In this document: in pieces, positions 49,670 through 61,752 of the stretch
How positions within the stretch are numbered: the first letter of the stretch is position 1
How the letters are laid out: every line of letters begins with the position of its first letter
Assembly: GCF_040954835.1 (NCBI RefSeq)
Contig: NC_090703.1
Coordinates: 13,263,001-13,327,000, forward strand
Source of the DNA: Lepisosteus oculatus
Lineage: Eukaryota; Chordata; Actinopteri; Semionotiformes; Lepisosteidae
DNA length: 64,000 nucleotides
Reading direction: 5' to 3'
Notes under the pieces: model-generated
Database searches by the model: none
Told to the model about the DNA's origin: nothing
What the model saw: the letters and a program-made list of their open reading frames with translations, nothing else
Made by a program: the position numbers and the translations under genes

Positions 49670-51255
49670 TTCTACTGACTGCAGTTCAGAATTGTCTGCA
49701 TTAGTGAATTGACGTTTGTGCTTTGGAAATTGAAGGGAAATGCAATGACAGATGTCTGTGTTGGATGTAATCTGAGCTCCCTGGTGGAATGTCACAAGCC
49801 AAGACACCTGCTCTGCTACTCCAAACAAAATGTTGTGCATTCTTGTGCATTGTTCAAGCTATGCAGATCTGCACCTCGAGAACACCAATGTGGAAGAAAA
49901 CCATGGCAACTGGCATCATAAGCCCTCCTTTCACATCTGAACTGTGCAATCCAATTGAAAACATGTGAGGGCAGCCTCAGCTCACACTCAATGAACTAGC
50001 TGCTCTGCCTGCTAGGAACCAAAGAAAGGCTTCACTCAAGCCAAAGAACTGTTAAACGTAAACATAAAAGAAGTACAGATAAGAGTTAGCCGCTTGGTGT
50101 GCTGTGCTCCCCTGGTTGTTAAACTTATCCGTGCATGGTATAGTTTCTGCAGCATTATATGATCAACTATGAAGCATAAAGCATAAAGTGACTGTGGTGT
50201 CTGTGTTCTAGTGCTAGCTGTATTTCTTTAAGTCTTGGAGAGTACTCTGGTGTAATCGGTACACATACAACTGCTGACTGGACTGCTCTGCCTGGTGATA
50301 GAATGGAATGCTGAAGAAGTGATATTCCTAACCCAGCATCCCCAGTCCACTCACCTTGCTGCTGCTCTGGTACTGTTCTTGAAGTTTGGCTTGCCCAAGT
50401 AAATCTTTGCACTTTACCCAGCAAGTGCAATGTGCCAATATTCACCACACACAGCAAATCCCATCTGTACTTCCCAGTAACTGCCAGAAACGCCTAATCC
50501 GTGCCTTTTTATGCTATGCAGGTCCTAAAACCTTAAGTTTGCCTCGACAATCACATCCTAAGACAGGGAAATCTCATCAAGGAGCAAAACCACTCTATGC
50601 GGTGAGCTCTATGAGGTTGCGGATATCTACATGTTTTTTTACCTTGGATGAAATTGCTGTGTTTTCATTTTCCCCCTTTGTAAATCAGTAAATAACCTTA
50701 GTTATTATATAGGTAAATATTAATTATGATTTGGAGATCACATAAAGTTACACAGTCTGCTTCTTGAGGTAATATCTAGGTCTCAGTGCAGTAAGGATGA
50801 TGATGTGCTTAACAACTTTCCAGGACACAAGTAACACAAGCCTAGACTATCTGCACCAAACCTTGTTAACAATAGTGCCTAAAGGAAGAGGTATAGAAAA
50901 TACCATCTCTCTCTAACAATACAGTAGTGTAAGACAAGTTTTACTTTCTACACTTTATTCAGTGCACAGCCCTGTACACTATTTTGAGTTAGACAGCAGT
51001 TTGTCTCTTCTTTAAGTATGTATTATGATTTGAATGCACTTCATTGTACACAGGTTTGCAGGTTAATACTGGCAAATCTTGGAAACTATAAGCAAAATGG
51101 AATGGGTGTTTAGTTAAAGACAGACCAGTTTAGTTTGGATCATTAAAACAGTTACCTACAGTACACTTTATCTGAAGCCATGTTCAGGAAATCTTGCTGC
51201 ATTTTACAGAACTCATAAAAGCTTTTTTTGTTTATTCCAAATTGATTTTTCATTA

Positions 51256-51261
51256 AATAAA
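51256..51261 (+). terminator. Internal poly(A) signal AATAAA
   Basis: A canonical hexamer in CATTAAATAAATG, 2.3 kb after the stop. Its AT-rich context makes a chance match possible. Confidence 0.3.
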
Positions 51262-52866
51262 TGTAACTATAAACTTTAGTATTTTTGTATGAAACATATA
51301 GAAACAAAACAATTATATATATATTTGAAAGTGCATCTTTTTTCTTTATTATGTGCTGTATGAGTTGTCAGTATTATTATGTAGGTGACAGTATTAAGAC
51401 TTTTGTAAACTTAACCTTGATCTAAGGTGCCACCCTCATTTATATGGTGGGTGTCAGGAAAATTTAATTTTACAGCTTAAAGGGGCCCCTCCAAAATATG
51501 TTACTCAGAGGAAAAGCTCTTGAGTTTTACTGGATTCAGATTTTAGGGGCATCTGTCCTTGACCACTTGTCCTTTCACCTTTCACATCACCAGTAGACCT
51601 GTTCTTGATGCACAACAGTTCACATATGGCAGACTTTCCTACCGGTGACGTGAAACATGAAAAATATTTTATAATGTCAGCATATTAAATGACCAAAGGG
51701 CCACAGCAACAGAAGAAACAGCTCCAAAAATTGCATTTGATTTGGAAAAGATGAAAGCACAGAACACACAGATGAAGTTTGTCAGATCTAAGGGATTCCA
51801 CGTGCATTACATCCATCTGGAACAAATGATTTGGGAGCGTCTCTTTTGTTTCGTCTTGTTTCCCGTTTTCCGAACGGATTGCCTTTTTGAAGGATGATTA
51901 ATCAACAAAACTAACTCTTATTTATTCATTTTCATATACAGTACATCTAGCAAGTTAAATGTTCCACTTGTAAAGTAGAGTTGTTTTCTTTCATTGCGTT
52001 CCAAATTGGAATGCAGTGCTTGCATTTTGCATTAGGGAGGGATTAGAATTCACAGCACACCTGTGGAGTTCATAGATCTCGATTAACTGGCAGGCATCAC
52101 TAACCTACCATATCTGATTACAGTGTTGCTAGTTTACATGTGGCCAAGAGCATATAATGAGTTTAAACAGTTTTAGTAAAATACCTTAGTGGAACTTTTC
52201 TAAAAGAATCTTTTTTTTACCTATCAACTATTGAGGAAGAGAACTGTTTCAAATTGTGGGTCACATCAGGTGTGGTTGCTGACATAAGCAGAGGAGGGGA
52301 CCTGACAGAGTGTGGTCTGTGCCTGACTACAACAACCTTGATAGATCTTCAGCAATACACACAATATTACAATACAGATTTGTAAAATGCCATTTTCAAC
52401 ACTTAGAAACTAACATTTTCTAGTGTAGAAAATGTCAAAATGTGTTTGAGAGATGTATATCCCAGTAGAATGTTTTTCCCTTTATAATTTTCCTTATTGT
52501 CTTTCTTAAATGTGAAGGTATCAGATAAACTTTGAAACATCCTGATCGTGTCTCAGCATTGACTTAAACCTCTCTTTTACAGTCAGTTATTTGTTTTCAT
52601 TCTAAAAAAGTGAAAGCTATCGGTAATTTATTAAAGCCACAGATTGCAACAACCAGCGTAATTCTGAAAATAGATATTTTGCCTGAATTTCCTATTGCTA
52701 GTCTGTATACCTGCACAAAGTGTAAATAGTCCTTTCTGTGAAAGGATCTCCCGTCAGGAACTTTGAAAGTGAATTCCTGTTGTGAAACCCAGTCGTGAAA
52801 CTCTTTTTGTAAAAACAATGAAGTCCAATGTGTGCCTTTTAGGTACAGATGTTCTGAACAATTGAC

Positions 52867-52872
52867 AATAAA
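52867..52872 (+). terminator. Distal poly(A) signal AATAAA
   Basis: Hexamer in GACAATAAAGGG, with T/GT-rich sequence 25-50 bases downstream, the arrangement expected for a cleavage site near 52890. Confidence 0.5.
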
Positions 52873-52890
52873 GGGTACATTTATTTGCCT

Positions 52891-54100
52891 GAGCCAACTA
52901 TTTGTCTTTGGAGTTATTCCACACAGGTGTCTTGTGTCATTTTTCGATTTAATGTTGTCTGTTCCATTATAAAAGAACCTTGAGAGGAATTTTTAAAGAA
53001 AGTCCTATCCAAATATGACTTAACCTTACTTTTTTACAATACAATTTTCATAGTTTGCTGCTTGCTTGCAGATGTCTAGTATATCCCCGTGTTTTATTTT
53101 TAACTTTTGGAATAGCTGCTTTGCAGTTATCTGTCCTTTTGTTCCTTTGCCATTATTGCACTAAAACGTTTGGCTTACCTGTTTTCCATTTTTTTTCAGT
53201 TCCTGAGGAACTTAAAAAGTGCTCTGAAACTTTGAAAAGTGAAAGTATTTTAGCTCAGGATCAGTTTCGTTGTTCAGAGAGTTACTATAGGTGTCTTAGG
53301 CTCTCACTATGGACATCTAGTGACAGAATAGGTACAATTGAAAGTGAGGATGGGAAGGAATGTAGTGCCACCTGCTGTACATTAGTATAATAATAGGAAA
53401 TGTTATGAGCTGCATGGATTTCTCTCATTTAAGACATTTGTTTTCTTTCATTTGCTTTTTAGCCATGAAACCCACATACCTTTTATCTTTTATTTCTCAC
53501 TGTTGTCTTGTCTTGTCTCCCTTGAAAAACTGACTTTTAAAAGAGCCTCTTCTCACTATTGCACTAATTTAGCAATTAAAAAGGATTGCTGGGTTATAAA
53601 AACACCTGCATACACACAACCTCTTAGTACTTGGCACTCCACATAGAAATGACATGCTCATATTTGCTGAAATAAAAATAACGTTTTCTCCAATATGTGC
53701 ATTACGATCTCTTTCAAGTACCCTGTGGTTTTTTTTCCTTAATAGAAAAGCATATCAGCACAGGGCCAGCCAAAGGCCTGTTCTTAATTGTGGAAAACAG
53801 CTGAGGAAGGGTGGGGTCTTCTCCAGCTGTTACAGATGTGCTGTACAGGGAACAGGGAGGCCTGCCAACACCTTAATACACTCAGGGCCGCAGAAGATTA
53901 CAAATAAGAAGCATGAATATCCAGTTTAACCCACTACAGAGGAAAAGGAGAGAGTTATATTCTTGTCTGTGAAAGGTGGCAGACAAAAAATATTTATTGT
54001 AATTCCAGTAATATGAGATCTATTCTACTGTAATCTGGTATCTATTCTGCTGTAAATAAGCATGTTCTAGTTATATTTAGTGCATATGCGGTATATCAAA
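52891..54100. other. Start of the downstream intergenic region, no gene seen
   Basis: A 111-codon frame at 53055-53390 is hydrophobic and Cys-rich without a recognisable domain. A minus-strand CTCF-like motif lies at 53365-53378 (13 of 14 positions). Confidence 0.45.
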
Positions 54101-54415
54101 CCAGGGTAGCACGGTGGCCCAATAGTTAACATTGCTGGGACCCTGGTTTCAATTTTGGATCTGCATGGAGTTGGTACAGGATGTTCTCCTCATATTCATG
54201 TGGTGCTCCAGTTCCTCCCACAGTCCAAAGACAGGCTGGTAGGTTAGTTGGCTCCAGAGAAATCTATTGCTGATGTGAGTGAGTGTGGGTCTGTGTCTGT
54301 GTGTCCTATGTGATAGATACACTGGCGTCCTGTTCAGGGTGTACCTCTCCTTACACCATAGGCTCCGGCTCCCCCACAACACTGAATAGGTTGAAGCAGT
54401 TAAGTAGAAACTTAA
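54101..54415 (+). mobile_element. Degenerate tRNA-derived SINE (V-SINE-like, common in fish)
   Basis: The order of blocks is that of a widespread fish SINE: GGTAGCACGGTGGCCCAATA at the A-box end, CCCTGGTTTCAATTTTGG as a decayed B box, then GCATGGAGTTGGTACAGGAT, CTCCCACAGTCCAAAGACA, GGTTAGTTGGCTCC, TGGCGTCCTGTTCAGGGTGT and TAGGCTCCGGCTCCCCC, ending GAAGCAGTTAAGTAGAAA. There are many substitutions and no intact promoter boxes, so it is old. Confidence 0.75.
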
Positions 54416-57400
54416 ACGCAAAATGACTTACCCATTATAAACATCTAAATTAGCTTTTCATACAGGGCGCTTATAGAAGACAAAGAAGGCCCTCAGGGGT
54501 AGGTCCTAGCCTTATGGGAATTTCTTGCGCAGACTAAGGCTGAATACTGGAACAGAGGAAACTTCATAGAAATTTTGAAAGGGAGCAGGAATTACCACCT
54601 TGTAGCCAGATCCCACTAGAGAAACGAAGCCAGGTTGGGCCTAGTCTACTGGGATGAGCACTTCAAGAAATCAAGATCACTGCCGCACGTCATGTAGATT
54701 GACCACTAGGAGGCACTGTTCCCTCTGGCCTAAATGCTGCAATATGAATATGAACTTTCTGTGAAGGATATGCCTTTCTTTAGCTGAGATATTAATCTGA
54801 GGTTTTGACTTAAAACTCCCACATTGGTTTTCAGAATTATAGGGTTATTAACACCAATGTCCTGGCTAAATTTAACTCGGGTTTGTACAATCCAGTTGCT
54901 GAAGCATTTTTTATAGAGGAAAATTCATGCACATGTTTCAATTAGCAATAAATAGGTGGCTGAATGATTTGCCCACTGAAAAAGTCTCATTTTGCTTTAT
55001 AAAACAATGCTTTTGTGTGTAGTTGTTTTGCCATGACAATGTGAAGAGCATAACTGCTTATCCCTCTCACTATGCCCCTGCCTGTCTGTTGAAGAGGCTT
55101 ACACAGGAAACACGGTAATGTAGAGTCATAAAGCACAGGTACAGAAAACCTGTACCCTCTAGTTTCCTGTGTGTGGGAGGACAAACACACTTTTAGCTGT
55201 TGCTTTATTTAAAAACCACCACTATGTACTGTATATTTCAAATGAATCTGGTAGACTGATGGTTTCCTAAATCAGGGTTATAACTATAAATATAAATAAT
55301 TTGACAAATTTGTTTCAGTCTGTCTTTGTGTAATCGGCTCTAAGTTAACAAGCTCTCCTCTGTCCCCACCCACTCTAATTATGAGTAGCCTCACTGCCTC
55401 AAAGCAGTTGAGCTCCTGATGGTTCGCTTACATCTGGCAGACCACTAAGGAAGATATGCTACTGGAAGTCAAACTGCTGGAACAGTAGGTGGCACATTCT
55501 CCTCTGGAGCTGAAACCCAAACCAGTGCAATGAGATAATTCTTTATTGGTGGGAATGTTATGAGAGAACCCAGTTGTGTGCTGCAATATTTTTGTTTTGT
55601 GAGACTTCATCGTCAGTGATATGGCCAGATTCAGTGTACACTGCAACACCAGCCAGTCTATATTCCATCTGTCTTGTGGCTGTTTCTTATCCAGTTATAG
55701 GTGCACAATGATTGTTTCTTTACACCCCAGAATTCACTGCTGCCTAGAGAAGGACTGCTGCTGTAGCATTTTTGAGAAGCACTGAAAGCTCCTACTACTT
55801 TTATTTTATCAATTGTGTTGTAGTTGTGCAACTACACTCTACTGCACTCCTCTACTGCCTACTCTCTCCTCTCGTCATCACAATTATAGAGGGACTGTGA
55901 AAAAACCCAAGTACAGTATGGAGAGGTAAAGTATGAGTAAAAAATTTTTCTTTGTTAAAGTCTGGGAATAAATCATCTCAATTGGTGTGTATTCGACTGT
56001 TATACTGTAAGCACCATTCATTTGTTTTGTTAACTTGATGTGAAATGTAGTTTCAGTTTTTTGGGTAAGAGCAAAAATTGGACAGTACTGTTACACTCTG
56101 AACTGCTGTGCAACTGCTCTTCTCTACATCATATTACAGTCCAATATCATCCTTCTTTGTGAATTCTCTTGAAGATATTAATGAGAAAAATGCTCAAAAC
56201 CTAAAATTCAATTGGATATGTTGCAGGCACCAGAATTTGAACAAGATTTGCATGGTTAGGCCCAGTTCTCAGTAATTGAGGTGTACAGCCATCCAATTGA
56301 ATAAAACAGTAATAATGTTTAATTATCTTTCAATACTGCAACTGAGATGAGATATAAATGCAGTAATATAAACAGTTGTACCAATGATATAGTCTGAGCA
56401 TGTTTTTGCAGGCATCTTCTTACACTGTGTTTGGCAAAGTGCACAGGGAGTGGTATAAAGACAGTAGCATTTAGGTTGGACATTAGTAAGCCCATCACAG
56501 GCTAGCTGTTGTGCATGTGGTGTTCCATCAGGAAAGCAGACATTTAATTGGACCATCAGTAAGCTTATCATGGGCCAGTTTTACAATCTATCAGAGGTAA
56601 GGATGAATAAAGATTTTGCAAACGTTTTCATCTTCTCTCTCCGCCTTTCTCACGCCACCCATGCACAAACCCTTCACAATCTCATTGCAGAAAAGAACAT
56701 TAAGCTTTACTGCGATTCACTTTGTCTTTCTCTGTCAATCTCCAAGGAATATTTTTGCCATTCACTTTGCTCATGTTTTTTCAAAACAAATTGTGACAAT
56801 TTGTGTAAGTGGAAAATGTGTGCTGTAATGAGCATTTAAAGGCATTGTTAGCCTGCAGCATGAAGGCCAAAATTAACTTCAGGTCTTTAGTAAATTCAAA
56901 GGTTTGGAAGACACTGTTACAATTACAATATTGCATATTGAACTTATTGCATATTATGCAAGACAAAACAAAATACAATCAAAGCAACTGGACTGTAGAT
57001 GAAATTATATTAAGAAGGAAGGTGAGCTTAGAATTTCCTGTGAGTCTCCACCTCTCTCTATACAAGTAGCTTGTTCCTGCACTGCTCTCTCATAATCACC
57101 CAGTCTCCCCATTATACACACACAGACCTGTACACACGCACCCAAAGACTCTCCCTCTCTTTTCCTCCTTTCCTTCCAGCTATGCTTCTGCACAGGAAAT
57201 CAGTCATTTACTATCACGGTCACCATGGCAACAACAAAAAGGGAAATCCATTTTATCACAATCCACTCTCTCTCTTCCTGGAAACAAAACAGAAGATCTT
57301 AAGGTCTATAACTTGACCTGATTTTTACATATTACCTGTATCCAGCATATTTGCTTAAAACGTGTAAACATTTATATGCTTACACACTCAGTTGTTCATT

Positions 57401-57844
57401 CATAGCTTATGTTTGTCTTCCTGTGTTCTTCGTGTTCTTCTATTACCATTTATTAAGTAGACATGCCAGTTACAAAGGCACCAGAAGAAAAAATATATTC
57501 TCAGCTTGCCTTTTTGCCTGATGTGAATCCATCTTACAGTAAATTACATCTGCCAACCACAGATATACAAAGGAATAGATTATTTCACTGACCTTCACTG
57601 ACAAAACACCATAAAAGAAATGCAAGATTCTTTAGTAAAACACATTTAATCACATGAGTGTGGGTTGATGGGTGTAGTCTCTTAATTTAGATTCCGAAGT
57701 ACAGAATCTAAAGTATTGTTACGGCCCAAGGACTGAATTTGAGCTATTTTCGCCATCTGCCATCAAACTTTTTGCCAAGCCCACCGTCAGGGCCTGTCTG
57801 CCTCTGAGCTTTGATTTCGATGCGTCTCAATCCCACTGTGCTCT
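54416..57844. other. Intergenic sequence, no gene seen
   Basis: CTCF-like cores lie at 54703-54716 (CCACTAGGAGGCAC) and 55482-55495 (ACAGTAGGTGGCAC), both + strand with one mismatch. There is a CA-rich pyrimidine tract at 57105-57180. No coding frame is convincing; overlapping frames at 56570-57069 look like chance. Confidence 0.45.
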
Positions 57845-57965
57845 TGAAGGGGACGCAGTCCAGGTCCGTGCACCTGCTGGTTTTCATTCCAACCGGGCTT
57901 AATTACATAATTGATTCAACTGAACTAAAGCTGCCTGAAAGGAATATCACCATGTTTTTATTTCC
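57845..57965. repeat. Dispersed repeat fragment related to 44310-44445
   Basis: GGACGCAGTCCAGG, then GCACCTGCTGGTTTTCATTC, then CAACCGGGCTTAATTACATA and ATTGATTCAACTGAACTAAA. I recall very similar sequence from many fish genomes. It is a partial copy without visible terminal repeats. Confidence 0.5.
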
Positions 57966-58124
57966 TGCTCAGGAAGTCTGGGCTTTAATTTGACTTATGA
58001 ACTGCAAAGGGCAATCTGCAATTTATTTTAGAGCTGAAAACAGACAAATAGTTTGAATGAATCAAGTCATTAAAACATTGAAGGGTTGTATAACAGAGCT
58101 TGACTGGAACAAAACCAGAAAGTG

Positions 58125-58173
58125 TGTACTGTACTGGGAACCTGTACTGTACTGGGAACCTGTACTGGGAACC
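58125..58173 (+). repeat. Short tandem repeat, 18-bp unit, 2.7 copies
   Basis: Two identical units TGTACTGTACTGGGAACC (58125-58142 and 58143-58160) are followed by a 13-base partial unit that lacks one TGTAC step (58161-58173). Perfect identity implies a recent origin. Confidence 0.95.
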
Positions 58174-58545
58174 CTTGTCATAGGGGACACATTTATATTG
58201 CCCTTCCAACTCCTCCCAAGGCGACAAGGTGTGAGGAATGAACTCTTCATGTCTGGCACAAAGAAAGCAATGGTTCGAATGGAGATTGACACTTACCACA
58301 TTAAGAGACATGCATACAAAATGGTCTGAGGAGAACAGCAGGTATGCTCTGCTTCCTTGATTAGGAAACTGCTTTACATTTGCCAAAATGTCCGAATCGT
58401 CTCCTGCAATGCAAACCTAACAACCAGTTTGCCAAGTCCCCTTTTTTATTTTCAAAACCCGAAAATACTATTTTATATTTTGTTGTTATTTAGAGTGAGG
58501 AAGGGGCCTTTTAAAATTTTGGGAAGATTTTCTCCGTTCCATGTG

Positions 58546-59104
58546 CTGATTAAGTCTATAACCCACTGAAGCTAAGCAGGTGTGAGCCTGGTCAGTACCT
58601 GGATGGGAGACCTCCTGGGAAAAACTAAGGTTGCTGCTGGAAGAGGTGTTAGTGGGGCCAGCAGGGGGCGCTCACCCTGTGGTCCATGTGGGTCCTAATG
58701 CCCCAGTATAGTGATGGGGACACTATACTGTAAACAGGCGCCGTCCTTCGGATGAGACGTAAAACCGAGGTCCTGACTCTCTGTGGTCATTAAAAATCCC
58801 AGGGCGCTTCTCGAAAAGAGTAGGGGTGTAACCCCGGTGTCCTGGCCAAATTTCCAATTGGCCCTTACTAATCATGGCCTCCTAATAATCCCCCTCTATG
58901 AATTGGCTACATTACTCTGCTCTCCTCCCCACTGATAGCTGATGTGTGGTGAGCGTTCTGGCGCACTATGGCTGCCGTCGCATCATCCAGGTGGATGCTG
59001 CACATTGGTGGTGGTGGAGGGGAGTCCCCATTACCTGTAAAGCGCTTTGAGTGGAGTCCAGAAAAGCGCTATATAAGTGTAAGCAATTATTATTATTATT
59101 ATTA
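58546..59104 (+). mobile_element. Nearly full-length 5S-rRNA-derived SINE (SINE3 type) with ATT tail
   Basis: The 5' end matches the internal-promoter part of 5S rRNA: CTGAAGCTAAGCAGGTGTG, then CCTGGTCAGTACCTGGATGG and GAGACCTCCTGGGAA. A central conserved block follows (CTTCGGATGAGACGTAAAAC, GTCCTGACTCTCTGTGGTCA), then a LINE-like tail GCGCTATATAAGTGTAAG with (ATT)n. The first 30 or so bases of the 5S part are missing or diverged, so 5' truncation is likely. Its many retained CpG suggest it is younger than the copy at 1-195. It contains a perfect CTCF core at 58658-58671. I could not define target-site duplications. Confidence 0.85.
58658..58671 (+). promoter_or_regulatory. Perfect CTCF core motif inside the SINE
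   Basis: CCAGCAGGGGGCGC matches the vertebrate CTCF core CCASYAGRKGGCRS at all 14 positions. It sits just after the 5S-derived head of the SINE, between FRMD6 and the next putative gene. Binding is not shown by sequence alone; CpG methylation at the GCGC would matter. Confidence 0.6.
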
Positions 59105-60935
59105 ATTATAAGGCAGGTAATGTATTGTTCTGTTTGTTCCTGAAATGCCTCCATTTTTCCATAATTTTTGTTTTAAATTATAATATATGTATTGTGACTT
59201 TCTTTGTCATAGATTTTGTCAAACACTGTTACCAACTTTTATCTAAAGTGCATTTTTGTGGCTTCTTTGCAGTTTTTTCCAGTCCTTGTCAATGAATTCC
59301 AGGGGGCATACCTAATATTTTATGCTTCACACTGCATAAAAGAGCTTTGTTAAACTACATTGCTTTTTAAATGTATTTTGTAGTTTAGGAGACCAAAATG
59401 ATTTTTTAAATCAAATCTGACCCGTTGGTCTGGTTTAAGTTTCAATTTCTGGTCTTTACATGACATCACACAGCTTTGCCACCATTTCTGCACCTATCCA
59501 TTTTAGGAATAAATGCACAGTTTTTGTATTTTTAACAGTCTCAGAAAGCTTGCCCGTGCTGGTCTCCTGCGCCTCACGTTTTAAGGGATCACTTCACTGT
59601 TGGGTAATTGTATGGAACAGATGTCAAATGTGTAGATGGATTATATCCAAGACTGAAAACATATTCTGCTGTTCAGGGGCCACATCTTCTAAGTGATTGG
59701 TCGCAAGCATTCTAGTGGTAATATTTACATGTTCTTTAAAATGCATCTTATTCTTTCACATTAGGGCAAGAATAAGGAGGATTACACAAATGTTAACTTA
59801 GTCATGAGTTGTCTAGAATGCCAAACCTTTCCCCTTCCAATTTCCTTCCAACCCAGCCAAACCATTGTCCCACTTTGCCCCCTAGAAGGGGCGAGGGTAT
59901 ATGCTACAGTAGTAATTGTTTTGCTATCATTGCTTGTCTGTTACAGCTTCCCTGTAGGTGGAGCAAAGACAGTGCCTCAGTGACTCAGAGCTCTCTACCA
60001 ACTTCCTTTAAAGTACTCAGGAAGAAATTAAGCAGCAGAGTAAAAAAAATAAGACTCATGATGCAAAATAATGATGAACAAAAACATCACCAACATAACA
60101 GGGATTTTGTTTCAGTTGTTTTCAGAAAAAAAGGAGACCTGAGAATGTCAAATACTCAAACATGAAAACACTTTTTTTAACAGTGGCATGATATATGGAA
60201 GAATATAACATATCAACACGCCTCTACTCTTTCAGCTTCAATTATTGCATCTGTGATAGATATTGCAATCCAGCTGCTTTATAAACTGTAAATCTAAAAA
60301 TGCGTAGAATAAATTCACATTTATCTTAGCTTTTTACCTCTAGTTTTGAAAACGCAATGGGTGCAAATGAATGCTGCAAATTTTGTTTGAGGTCCTTGAT
60401 CCCTCAAAACACCTTCATCCTGTACATTTGTCTTTACTAGACTGTGTTATTGTGTTAACTATGTTTCCCGATAAAAAACAGTTTAAAATGGTCAGTATTT
60501 GCATCTAAAATCCCACAAAATCCACCCTGCGCCTCCCCCTTGATTCTCATCCACATTCGTTTTCCCAGTCTCTGAAACTCCAGGAATATCTGCATTTTCT
60601 GTTTTGCAGCTTCAAAATTTGCAACACATGCACATCTCACATAGTACCTTATCCTGTGAGATCACCTGCACAAGAAAATCGCACAAATGAATAGAATTTT
60701 GAATTTGAATTACAATTATTGTGCAGGCTGATGCTTGGAAATGTAACTACTGTCAGGAAAATTGTAGTGATTCTGCAGTTGTGCAATAATTTGTTCACTT
60801 ATATTTGACTTCTGTGGTGTGCCTTGAACAGAGCGACAAATAACCATAGTGATGGTATTCCTGCTGGAACTTCTTGTCTTATTTAATCTTCTGCGGCTTT
60901 AATATAGTGGCCTAAAGATTAAAGCTTTTGATTAC
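59105..60935. other. Intergenic sequence, no gene seen
   Basis: AT-rich. A 118-codon frame at 59809-60165 has no recognisable domain. No repeat family was identified. Confidence 0.45.
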
Positions 60936-61752
60936 TGCAGCTCAGCTCAGAGAGTGCGCTGAGTGAGAGACAGAATACAGCTGAGATCTCTACAGCCAGG
61001 GGCAGTCGGAGAGGAGTTGGAATTACTATAGGCTGGTACCCCAGACTTATTCAGTACCCATGGTATTTCAAGAAATAGCGAGTTTAGAGGTTTGGTAGTC
61101 CTTTAATGTGTAACATGGGCTGCACTGAAAGTGGAGGGTGAGGGGAAAAGACTGATGATCCGAAAAAAAATATATTTTTCCAGAGATGATCATTCCCATC
61201 TTCCCAGTTGCGAGCAGCAAGGAGGATGTGGCAAGGAGCACGCTAATCTGAGATTTAAGATCTGACAGATGCCGGGATTCGTGGTAGGGCTGAAAGGAAA
61301 AATTAAAGAGAGCAAGAAAATTTCTCTCTGGCTCTAAATACTATAACTGTTCAAGCTCCTCGCATGGGCTGACAGGGAAGGAAAAACAAAAAAGGTTGTT
61401 GGCAGACTCTGTGTGAAGCTAGCCTCTGCTTCTGCAGACAGAGTGGAAGCAGGGTGTGGAGTGAGGCAGAGCTGAGTACAGCAGAAGTGAACTGAAAACG
61501 AGGGGAGGGGAGAAGAGGGAGGAAGTGGGCTTCGAGCAGCTTCCTGTAGCCTGAACGTTGCTAGCTGAATCAAGAAGCAGGCTGGGTGGAGACTGTGTGC
61601 TGGAGCTGCTGTCAGCTGGAGCAGTGGCAAGGAGTAAGTGCCTTGTGTGTGCGCGCGCGTGTGTGTGTGTCAGGGAGTGTGTGGCTTACTCCAGCAGACA
61701 GTATCTGAGAAAACCAGCCCAGGCAAATCCACATAAGCACAGGAGAAAGGAG
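60936..61752 (+). promoter_or_regulatory. Candidate promoter and first non-coding exon of the next gene (GNG2 by synteny)
   Basis: The composition changes to purine-rich, GC-richer sequence with GAG and CAG tracts, as in 5' leaders. It ends in a consensus donor GGAG|GTAAGT with the cut after 61752. A second donor-like GGA|GTAAGT lies at 61634. A TG/CG microsatellite is embedded at 61644-61670. In tetrapods the gene downstream of FRMD6 on the same strand is GNG2 (G-protein gamma 2), whose first exons are non-coding. No GNG2 coding sequence is in the window, so the identity is inference only. Confidence 0.35.
61644..61670. repeat. (TG)n(CG)n(TG)n alternating purine-pyrimidine tract
   Basis: TGTGTGTGCGCGCGCG followed by TGTGTGTGTGT. 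Alternating pyrimidine-purine sequence with a CG core can adopt Z-DNA. It lies inside the candidate first exon or promoter. Confidence 0.9.

Larger units (their letters stand above)
48972..52890 (+). other. FRMD6: FRMD6 3' untranslated region (long form)
   Basis: From the TGA at 48969-48971 there is no splice signal that I would trust, and there are three AATAAA hexamers. The last, at 52867-52872, is followed by a GT-rich TTTGTCTTTGGAGTT and fits a distal poly(A) site. A long 3' UTR also fits what I recall of mammalian FRMD6 mRNA. Frames in this span on either strand (for example 73 codons at 52597-52818, minus) lack recognisable domains. The true 3' end needs transcript data. Confidence 0.55.

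Noticed and set aside
52597..52818. 73-codon minus-strand frame in the FRMD6 3' UTR that reads rather like a protein
   Set aside because: No homology that I can name and no splice signals that extend it; kept as 3' UTR.
53055..53390. 111-codon hydrophobic + strand frame
   Set aside because: Considered as a membrane protein exon, but there are no splice borders or homologues and its codon composition equals the flanks.
54101..54180. A tRNA gene
   Set aside because: The A and B boxes are decayed and no cloverleaf closes; it is the head of a tRNA-derived SINE.
58546..58640. A functional 5S rRNA gene
   Set aside because: Only the internal part of 5S is present and it is fused to SINE sequence; it is a 5S-derived SINE head.
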